A DNA stretch of 6,314 bases from Gammaproteobacteria bacterium (GTDB lineage: Bacteria; Pseudomonadota; Gammaproteobacteria; HK1), in assembly GCA_022822245.1 (NCBI GenBank), contig JAJECB010000252.1:1-6314 (forward strand). Direction: 5' to 3'. The notes beneath the pieces were generated by a model. The model did no database searches, was not told the origin of the DNA, and saw nothing but the letters and a program-made list of their open reading frames with translations. The translations under genes and the position numbers were made by a program. Shown one piece after another: positions 1-5,217 of the stretch; the first letter of the stretch is position 1, and each line of letters opens with the position of its first letter.

Positions 1-700
1 CGTCCCGTACCACGTGCCATCCGTAGGCCTCGAACCGCGCCGGCGTGTCGTCGGTGAACCAGCCCTCGACGTCCCCGTCGATGGAGACGCGGTTGTCGTC
101 CCAGAGCACGACGAGCTTGCCGAGCCCGAGGGTTCCCGCGAGCGAGCAGGCCTCGTGCGAGATCCCCTCCATGAGGCACCCGTCGCCCGCGAAGACGTAC
201 GTCCGATGGTCCACCACCTCGTGCCCCGGCCGGTTGAACGTCGCCGCGAGGGCCCGCTCGACGATGGCCATGCCGACCGCGTTCGCGAGCCCCTGGCCGA
301 GGGGCCCGGTGGTGGTCTCCACCCCCGGGGTCAGGCGGTACTCCGGGTGGCCGGCGGTACGCGAATGGAGCTGGCGGAAGTTCTCGAGCTCCGCCATCGG
401 GAGGTCGTAGCCCGCGAGGTGGAGCAGAGCGTAGATGAGCATCGAGCCATGCCCGTTCGAGAGCACGAAGCGGTCTCGGTCGGGCCAGCCCGGGTTGGCA
501 GGGTTGTGGCGGAGATGGTCGTTCCAGAGCACCTCCGAGATGTCCGCCATCCCCATCGGCATCCCGGGGTGGCCGGACTTCGCGCGCTCGACCGCGTCCA
601 TCGCGAGCGCGCGCACCGCGTTCGCGAGCTCCCGCCGCGCGGGCCGGCTCGGACCGTCCGCGCCCGCCGCCGCGGCGGGGGAAGTCCCGGAGGCACCCAC
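1..700 (-). CDS. tkt: Transketolase, N-terminal part (gene runs off the left edge)
   Basis: Transketolase is a ThDP- and Mg-dependent cytosolic enzyme that moves C2 ketol units between sugar phosphates (pentose phosphate pathway, Calvin cycle). My reverse-strand translation gives 233 codons of the ThDP-binding (PP) domain. Visible are SGHPG with H44 (cofactor/substrate His), LSNGHGS at 80-86, TAGHPE at 115-120, [10 protein letters not shown] at 128-137, and the ThDP motif GDG at 172-174 closing at N203 (LWDDN). The end, [20 protein letters not shown] at 214-233, also fits E. coli TktA closely. The pyrimidine-binding and C-terminal domains, with most sugar-phosphate ligands, lie outside. The start is chosen as GTG at 700-698, the only start codon between the in-frame xsc stop (721-719) and the internal Met34. 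It gives an Ala/Gly/Pro-rich tail of about 20 residues before [12 protein letters not shown], where E. coli begins almost directly. No Shine-Dalgarno is evident in the 18-base gap, so coupling to xsc is likely. Family assignment is secure; substrate is not. Confidence 0.95.
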   Translation of the reverse strand, partial: MGASGTSPAAAAGADGPSRPARRELANAVRALAMDAVERAKSGHPGMPMGMADISEVLWNDHLRHNPANPGWPDRDRFVLSNGHGSMLIYALLHLAGYDLPMAELENFRQLHSRTAGHPEYRLTPGVETTTGPLGQGLANAVGMAIVERALAATFNRPGHEVVDHRTYVFAGDGCLMEGISHEACSLAGTLGLGKLVVLWDDNRVSIDGDVEGWFTDDTPARFEAYGWHVVRD

Positions 701-718
701 CGTCGGTGAGGCCGGCGG

Positions 719-2485
719 CTACTGGGGCCGCATGTCGCCCGGGTCGATGCCCGCGACGACGTTCGGCTTCTTCATCGCGTCCCGGCGGAACGGCTCGCCG
801 AGCTCCTGGTTGAGGATCACCTCGATGAACGTGGTGACGCCCTCATCCTGCGCCGCGCAGGATTCCGCGAGCGCGGCGGTCAGCTCCTCCATGGTCTCGA
901 CGGCGACCCCCTTCACCCCGCAGGCCTCCGCGACCCGCGCGAAGCTCAAGCCGGGGTTCAGCTCGGTGCCGACGAAGTTGTTGTCGTACCACAGGGTCGT
1001 GTTGCGCTTCTCCGCGCCCCACTGGTAGTTGCGGAAGATGATCATGGTGATCGCGGGCCACTCCTCGCGCCCGCAGGTGGTCATCTCGTTCATGGAGATC
1101 CCGAACGCGCCGTCCCCCGCGAAGCCGACGACCGGCACGTCCGGGCAGCCGATCTTGGCTCCGAGGATGGACGGGAAGCCATAGCCGCAGGGGCCGAAGA
1201 GGCCGGGGGCGAGGTACTTCCGCCCTTCCTCGAACGTCGGATAGGCGTTGCCGATCGCGCAGTTGTTGCCGATGTCGGAGGAGATGATCGCGTCCTTGGG
1301 GAGCCCCGCCTGGATGGCGCGCCACGCCATCCGCGCCGACATCCGGTCCGGCTCGCGCGCCCGCGCGTCCTCGTTCCAGGTGGTGCCGGGGTCGTCCTCC
1401 TCGTGGTCCAGGCTCGACAGGGCCTGGAGCCACGCGGAGCGGGTGCGGTGGATGGTCGCCTTTCGTTCCTCCCGCCCCGAATCGCCGGCCGTGGCGGAGA
1501 GCGCGTCGAGGAGCTGGCCCGCCACCTTCTTCGCGTCGCCGCAGATCCCGACGGTCACCTTCTTGGTGAGGCCGATCCGATCCGGGTTCATCTCCACCTG
1601 GATGATCGCGGCCTTCGCCGGCCAGTAGTCGATGCCGTAGCCGGGAAGGGTCGAGAAGGGGTTCAGCCGGGTGCCGAGGGCGAGCACCACGTCGGCTTGC
1701 GCGATGAGCTCCATCGCCGCCTTGGAGCCGTTGTAGCCGAGGGGCCCGACCGCGAGCGGGTGGGAGCCGGGGAAGCTGTCGTTGTGCTGGTAGCCCGAGC
1801 ACACCGGCGCGTCGAGGCGTTCGGCGAGGGCCCGGCACGCGTCGATCGCGTCCCCGATGACGACCCCGCCGCCCGAGAGGATCACCGGGAAGCTCGCCTC
1901 GGAGAGCAGGCGCGCCGCCTCCGCGACCGCTCCCTCGCCGCCCGCCGAGCGCTCGAGGTTCAGGATCGGGGGAAGATCGACGTCGACCTCCTGGGTCCAG
2001 AGGTCGCGCGGGACGTTGATCTGGGCGGGGGCGGAGCGGCGCACGGCGTTCTCGATCACCCGGTTCAGCACCTCCGCGACCCGGGACGGATCGCGCACCT
2101 CCTCCTGGTAGCAGACCATCTCCTCGAACAGGGCCATCTGCGCGACTTCCTGGAACCCCCCCTGCCCGATGGTCTTGTTCGCCGCCTGGGGGGTGACGAG
2201 GAGCATCGGGGTGTGGTTCCAGTACGCGGTCTTGACCGGGGTCACGAGGTTCGTGATCCCGGGCCCGTTCTGGCCGATGCACATCGCGATCCGGCCGGTG
2301 GCGCGGGTGTACCCGTCGCACATGAAGCCGGCGTTGCTCTCGTGGGCGACGTCCCAGAAGGTGATCCCGGCCTTCGGGAAGAGATCCGAGATCGGCATGA
2401 AGGCGGAGCCGATGATGCCGAACACGTGCTCGATGCCGTGGCGCTGCAGGACCTTCACGAAGGCTTCTTCAGTCGTCATTCTCAC
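719..2485 (-). CDS. xsc: Sulfoacetaldehyde acetyltransferase (Xsc), ThDP-dependent
   Basis: Xsc converts sulfoacetaldehyde and phosphate to acetyl phosphate and sulfite, the desulfonation step in taurine, isethionate and related C2-sulfonate breakdown in the cytosol. The 588-residue product has the usual family length (about 590-600) and the acetolactate-synthase-like layout. The N-terminal pyrimidine domain carries the activating Glu49 in AHESNAG, then CDGYTRATG (56-64), QNGPGITN (72-79) and TPQAANKTIGQGGFQEV (98-114). A central domain contains GTRLNPFSTLPGYG (271-284). The C-terminal ThDP domain has GDG at 457-459 running to N486, then TTLWYDNNFVGTELN (496-510) and the tail QELGEPFRRDAMKKP (560-574). 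From memory of characterised Xsc proteins, the N-terminus (MRMTTEEAF) and the C-terminal tail match Xsc rather than acetolactate synthase or pyruvate oxidase. The start is GTG at 2485-2483, with AAGGGG nine bases upstream; an in-frame ATG two codons later is the alternative. Transketolase follows after 18 bases. No pta or taurine genes are visible. Activity on sulfoacetaldehyde is inferred by family. Confidence 0.95.
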   Translation of the reverse strand: MRMTTEEAFVKVLQRHGIEHVFGIIGSAFMPISDLFPKAGITFWDVAHESNAGFMCDGYTRATGRIAMCIGQNGPGITNLVTPVKTAYWNHTPMLLVTPQAANKTIGQGGFQEVAQMALFEEMVCYQEEVRDPSRVAEVLNRVIENAVRRSAPAQINVPRDLWTQEVDVDLPPILNLERSAGGEGAVAEAARLLSEASFPVILSGGGVVIGDAIDACRALAERLDAPVCSGYQHNDSFPGSHPLAVGPLGYNGSKAAMELIAQADVVLALGTRLNPFSTLPGYGIDYWPAKAAIIQVEMNPDRIGLTKKVTVGICGDAKKVAGQLLDALSATAGDSGREERKATIHRTRSAWLQALSSLDHEEDDPGTTWNEDARAREPDRMSARMAWRAIQAGLPKDAIISSDIGNNCAIGNAYPTFEEGRKYLAPGLFGPCGYGFPSILGAKIGCPDVPVVGFAGDGAFGISMNEMTTCGREEWPAITMIIFRNYQWGAEKRNTTLWYDNNFVGTELNPGLSFARVAEACGVKGVAVETMEELTAALAESCAAQDEGVTTFIEVILNQELGEPFRRDAMKKPNVVAGIDPGDMRPQ

Positions 2486-2494
2486 GGAGGTTCA

Positions 2495-2501
2495 CCCCTT
2501 T
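2495..2501 (-). promoter_or_regulatory. Ribosome-binding site of xsc
   Basis: AAAGGGG on the minus strand ends nine bases before the GTG at 2485-2483 and 15 bases before the alternative ATG. The spacing favours the GTG start, giving the N-terminus MRMTTEEAF typical of Xsc. The following CCTCC could pair weakly with the GGGG across a UGAA loop. Confidence 0.6.
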
Positions 2502-2549
2502 CTTCCCGTTCCCGAGCCGCGACCTCGCGCGCCCTCACGTCGGCGGCGG

Positions 2550-2555
2550 ATGTTA
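2550..2555 (-). promoter_or_regulatory. Weak extended -10-like element upstream of xsc
   Basis: On the minus strand TAACAT, preceded by TGG, resembles an extended -10 (TGnTATAAT, 4 of 6 in the hexamer). It lies 64 bases before the xsc GTG. No convincing -35 is present at 16-18 bases upstream. It is the most AT-rich hexamer of promoter type I noticed in the gap, so it is offered only as a candidate. Confidence 0.2.
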
Positions 2556-2703
2556 CCACCCCCGGGGTCCCGATCGCCCGGCCGGGAGGAACCGTGGCCA
2601 CCGTCGCCGGCGGCCGCAACCGCGTCCTTCCACCCGGAATGTTCGCGGAAACGACGCGCCGGTTCCCCCCGCGGTTCAAGCCCGCGACGGGCGTTCCCAT
2701 GCC

Positions 2704-2725
2704 CCCTTGCGGGTTGCCCGCAGGG
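2704..2725 (-). terminator. GC-rich hairpin after the visC-like gene, possible terminator
   Basis: On the minus strand the sequence CCCTGCGGG-CAA-CCCGC-A-AGGG can fold into a nine-base-pair stem with a 3-base loop and one bulged A. It begins 37 bases after the visC-like stop codon. There is no following T-tract, so it is not a textbook intrinsic terminator. It may act with Rho, stabilise the 3' end, or be incidental in such GC-rich DNA. Confidence 0.35.
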
Positions 2726-2762
2726 TGGCGCACGCCGCGACCCGGGGGCACCGCCGCCGGGG

Positions 2763-3953
2763 TCAGTCGGGCGGCGCCGCGACGGCCGGCAGGTCTCCGG
2801 CGAACCCCGAGGCGTGGAGGATGATGCGCCGCTTGAGGGAGGCGAGCCGGTGGGTGGCGGCGAGGCCCGCGTTGCGGATCGCGCGCACCGGCGTCCCCCC
2901 CGCGCGGTAGAGCCGGTCGAAGCCGTCCACCGCGCAATGGACGGCGAGGTTGTGCGCCTTGCGCCGCCGCTCGTAGCGTTCGAGGACCGCCCGCCCCCCC
3001 GGGTCGCGGCCCCGCTCCCGCGCCTCCGCCGCCACCTCGGCGAGCACCGCGGCGTCGAGGATCCCGAGGTTGACGCCCTGCCCCGCGAGCGGATGGATGG
3101 TGTGTGCGGCATCGCCGACGAGGGCGACCCGGGGCGCCGAGTACGTCGCGGCCCGGATCGCGCGGAGGGGAAATCCGGCCCGCGGCCCCGCCCATTCGAC
3201 GGTCCCGAGCCGCCGCTCGAAGGCGATCTGAAGCTCGTGCCGGAACGCCTCGTCGGCGAGGGCGAGCAGGTGCTCCGCGTGCTCGCGCTCGGTCGACCAG
3301 ACGATCGAGCACAAGCCGTCCGGCAGCGGGAGGAACGCGAGCGGACCCGCCGGGCGGGCCACCTGCCAGGCGATGTCGCGGTGAGGGCGCTCCGGGCGCA
3401 CGGAGCACACGATGCCGAGCTGGCCGTAGTCGCGTCCCCGGACCGGGATCCCGGTGAGCTTGCGGACGAGGGAGTCGCCGCCGTCGGCCCCGACGAGGAG
3501 TCCCGCGCGGATCCGCGCCGCACCGAGGTCGACGGTCACCTCGCCCCGCCCGAGCGCGAGCCCCGACACCCGCGCCGGCCGGCTCCAGGCGACCCCGAGC
3601 GATTCCGCGGCCGCCTCCAGCGCCTCCACGACCACCCGGTTCGGGACGATGTGACCGAGGTGCTCCGCCCCGACCGCCGCCGCGTCGAATCGGATCTCGG
3701 CGCCGCCCCCCGCCTCCCAGACCCGCATCCGTCGGAAGGGGGCCGCGCCGGTGATCCCCTCCCACGCTCCGAGCCGCCGGAGGATCCGCTCCGAGGCGAC
3801 GGTGAGGGCGCTCACCCGGCCGTCACCTTCCGCGCCCCGCTCGCGCCCCTCCACCACCAGCACCTCGAACCCGGCCCGGGCGAAGCACGCGGCCGCGACG
3901 AGGCCGGTGAGCCCCCCGCCCGCCACCGCCACGTCGTAACGCTCAGCGGGCAC
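2763..3953 (-). CDS. UbiI/UbiF/VisC-type FAD-dependent ubiquinone-biosynthesis hydroxylase
   Basis: This is a class A flavoprotein monooxygenase of the UbiH/UbiF/VisC/COQ6 family, expected to hydroxylate the aromatic ring of an octaprenyl-phenol intermediate using NAD(P)H and O2, in association with the Ubi complex. The 396-residue product shows the FAD dinucleotide motif AGGGLTG at 11-17, the DG motif GADGGDS at 155-161, FLPLPDGLCSIVWST at 207-221, and the second FAD motif GDAAHTIHPLAGQGVNLG at 280-297. A C-terminal segment KAHNLAVHCAVDGFDRLY (332-349) is typical of UbiI/VisC. Length is normal for the family. I chose GTG at 3953-3951 because a strong purine-rich Shine-Dalgarno (GGAGGGGGAAGG, 3970-3959) sits just upstream; a longer frame to 4004 would add 17 low-complexity residues inside ubiH. 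The gene overlaps the ubiH stop by 11 bases. Position suggests UbiI (C5 hydroxylation), but UbiF (C6) or a broader-specificity UbiL/UbiM-like role cannot be excluded from sequence alone. Confidence 0.92.
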   Translation of the reverse strand: MPAERYDVAVAGGGLTGLVAAACFARAGFEVLVVEGRERGAEGDGRVSALTVASERILRRLGAWEGITGAAPFRRMRVWEAGGGAEIRFDAAAVGAEHLGHIVPNRVVVEALEAAAESLGVAWSRPARVSGLALGRGEVTVDLGAARIRAGLLVGADGGDSLVRKLTGIPVRGRDYGQLGIVCSVRPERPHRDIAWQVARPAGPLAFLPLPDGLCSIVWSTEREHAEHLLALADEAFRHELQIAFERRLGTVEWAGPRAGFPLRAIRAATYSAPRVALVGDAAHTIHPLAGQGVNLGILDAAVLAEVAAEARERGRDPGGRAVLERYERRRKAHNLAVHCAVDGFDRLYRAGGTPVRAIRNAGLAATHRLASLKRRIILHASGFAGDLPAVAAPPD

Positions 3954-5217
3954 CGAGACCTTCCCCCTCCCGCTCGGGCCGGACCCCGCGCAAGGCGCCG
4001 CCAAGGGCCGCGCGCGCGCGCGCGCCGTCGCCCCGCCGCCAGCCCGCGCCCATCGTCAGGTTCGCGAAGCCCCGCTTCACCGGGCCGAGCCGGTCGAGGG
4101 CGAACAGTCCCGCCGCGCCCAGCGCGGGCACGAGCGGAGCGCGCGAGCCGTAGACCCCGAGCAGGCTCGCGGTGAGGAGTCGCGCCATCGCGTGATCCGC
4201 ACGCCGCGCCCTCGCGTACCGCGCGGTCACCGAGGCGGGGTCGGCGCCGTCCACGCTCGCATCGCCCAGCAACCGGGCCAGCGCCTCCACGTCCCGCAAC
4301 CCGAGGTTGAAGCCCTGCGCCCCGACCGGGTGGAGGGCGTTCGCGGCGTTGCCGACGAGCACGGTGCGCGGGGCGGTGATGCGGGGCGCGTGGGAGACCC
4401 GGAGAGGGTGACGCACCCGCCGCTCGACGTCGCGCAGCTCGCCGAGCCGGCCGCCGAACATCTCGGCGAGACGCTTCGGGAACCGGGGACCTTCGAAATC
4501 GGGCTCGGCCGCGACCGGCTCCGGAACCGCCCACACGAACCCGCAGCGCTCCTCCCCGCGGGGCAGCACGGCGAGGGGGCCGCACTCGGTGAAGCGCTCG
4601 AACGCGCGCCCCCGGTGCGGGCGCTCCGGGGCGAGGTCGCCCGCGAGCGCGACGTGGTCGCAGCGGTGGACGCGGATCGGGAGCCCGGCCGCGCGCCGCA
4701 CCGCGGAGTCCGCGCCGTCCGCCCCGACCACGAGCCGTGCGGCGACGGTGACCGGACCGTCCGGGCCGGCCGCCGCGACGAGCGCTTCCCCGCCCCGCAC
4801 CTCGACCGACTCGACGGTGGCACGGATCCGCTCGAACCTGCCCCCGCGGAGCTCGGGGTCGGAGTCAAGGGCCTCGCTCAGCCGTCGTTCGAGCGACCCG
4901 GCCGAGGTCACGTGGCCGAGCGCATCCACCCCGCACTCCCGGGCCCGGATCCGGGTGAAGCCGAAGCCCCCCCGCCGGGAGACATGGACCTCCGTGATGG
5001 CGACCGCGTCCCTCCCGACCTCGTCCCACAGACCGAGCGTGCGATAGAGCCGGGCCGAGCCGAACGACAGGGCGAGGCTGCGCGCGCCGGCGCCGGCGCC
5101 CCCGCCGCCTCCCGGATCGATCACCGCGACCGACAGCGGCCACCGGCGGAGCGCTTGCGCGAGGGTGGCGCCGACGAGCCCGCCGCCGACGACCGCGACA
5201 TCGCACCGCCGGATCAC
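3943..5217 (-). CDS. ubiH: 2-octaprenyl-6-methoxyphenol hydroxylase (UbiH-type FAD monooxygenase)
   Basis: UbiH hydroxylates the C1 position of the ubiquinone ring precursor in an FAD-, NAD(P)H- and O2-dependent reaction. The 424-residue product has the FAD fold motif VGGGLVG at 10-16, the DG motif GADGADS at 165-171, and GRAFERFTECGPLAVLP at 203-219, which resembles the E. coli UbiH segment as I remember it. The second FAD motif reads VGNAANALHPVGAQGFNLG at 288-306, with Asn in place of the usual Asp (GN rather than GD), as in E. coli UbiH; together with FNLGLRDVEAL this separates it from UbiI/UbiF. The core ends around MGAGWRR (389-395). A further tail of about 30 residues is low in complexity, contains the (CG)8 tract and encodes the ribosome-binding site of the next gene. 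The GTG start at 5217-5215 overlaps the pepP TGA in the sequence GTGA, which implies translational coupling. The overlapping neighbours reproduce the pepP-ubiH-visC order of E. coli. Confidence 0.93.
   Translation of the reverse strand: MIRRCDVAVVGGGLVGATLAQALRRWPLSVAVIDPGGGGGAGAGARSLALSFGSARLYRTLGLWDEVGRDAVAITEVHVSRRGGFGFTRIRARECGVDALGHVTSAGSLERRLSEALDSDPELRGGRFERIRATVESVEVRGGEALVAAAGPDGPVTVAARLVVGADGADSAVRRAAGLPIRVHRCDHVALAGDLAPERPHRGRAFERFTECGPLAVLPRGEERCGFVWAVPEPVAAEPDFEGPRFPKRLAEMFGGRLGELRDVERRVRHPLRVSHAPRITAPRTVLVGNAANALHPVGAQGFNLGLRDVEALARLLGDASVDGADPASVTARYARARRADHAMARLLTASLLGVYGSRAPLVPALGAAGLFALDRLGPVKRGFANLTMGAGWRRGDGARARAALGGALRGVRPEREGEGLGAR
3959..3970 (-). promoter_or_regulatory. 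Ribosome-binding site of the visC-like gene, inside ubiH
   Basis: GGAGGGGGAAGG on the minus strand ends five bases before the GTG at 3953-3951. It lies within the last codons of ubiH (Arg-Glu-Gly-Glu-Gly) and decides the start of the downstream hydroxylase in favour of 3953 over a longer frame from 4004. Confidence 0.65.
4009..4024. repeat. (CG)8 dinucleotide tract within the ubiH 3' end
   Basis: Eight uninterrupted CG dinucleotides lie in the codons for the Arg/Ala-rich segment of the UbiH C-terminal tail (about residues 399-404), after the conserved core. Such tracts can slip during replication and can adopt Z-DNA. A change of one unit would alter only the tail and its stop position relative to the overlapping next gene. 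Confidence 0.8.

Larger units (their letters stand above)
2486..2762 (-). other. Intergenic region between the visC-like gene and xsc
   Basis: This 277-base gap is the only sizeable non-coding stretch in the window. I see no credible gene in it on either strand; frames crossing it are Arg/Pro/Gly-rich shadows. It holds a GC-rich hairpin near the visC-like stop, a weak -10-like element, two GGGAAC hexamers 31 bases apart (2698-2693 and 2667-2662) with a third at 2513-2508, a 5-base inverted repeat CGCGG/CCGCG (2670-2686), and the xsc ribosome-binding site. It is the natural place for the ubiquinone operon to end and an xsc-tkt transcript to begin, but that boundary is inferred. Confidence 0.6.

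Noticed and set aside
719..2485. Acetolactate synthase or pyruvate oxidase as the identity of the ThDP enzyme
   Set aside because: The overall fold is shared, but the N-terminal MRMTTEEAF, the TPQAANKTIGQGG segment and the QELGEPFRRDAMKKP tail fit Xsc specifically.
2612..2619. GCGGCCGC palindrome in the intergenic gap as an operator
   Set aside because: An 8-base GC palindrome is expected by chance in DNA this GC-rich, and no second copy or spacing pattern supports a regulatory role.
1403..2824. Long plus-strand open frame opposite xsc
   Set aside because: Its product is Arg/Gly/Pro/Ala-rich with no recognisable domain, and it lies antisense to a highly conserved full-length Xsc. Long empty antisense frames are expected at this GC content.
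2482..3765. Minus-strand frame overlapping the visC-like gene and extending to the xsc start
   Set aside because: It is an alternate frame of the clearly recognisable FAD hydroxylase; its product is Arg/Gly/Pro-rich without motifs.
3954..4004. Longer start for the visC-like gene at 4004
   Set aside because: The 17 added residues are low complexity and lie inside ubiH; the strong Shine-Dalgarno at 3959-3970 points to GTG at 3953.
2169..4175. 668-codon plus-strand open frame
   Set aside because: It spans xsc, the gap and both hydroxylase genes in antisense, with low-complexity composition; it is a GC-driven shadow of the minus-strand genes.
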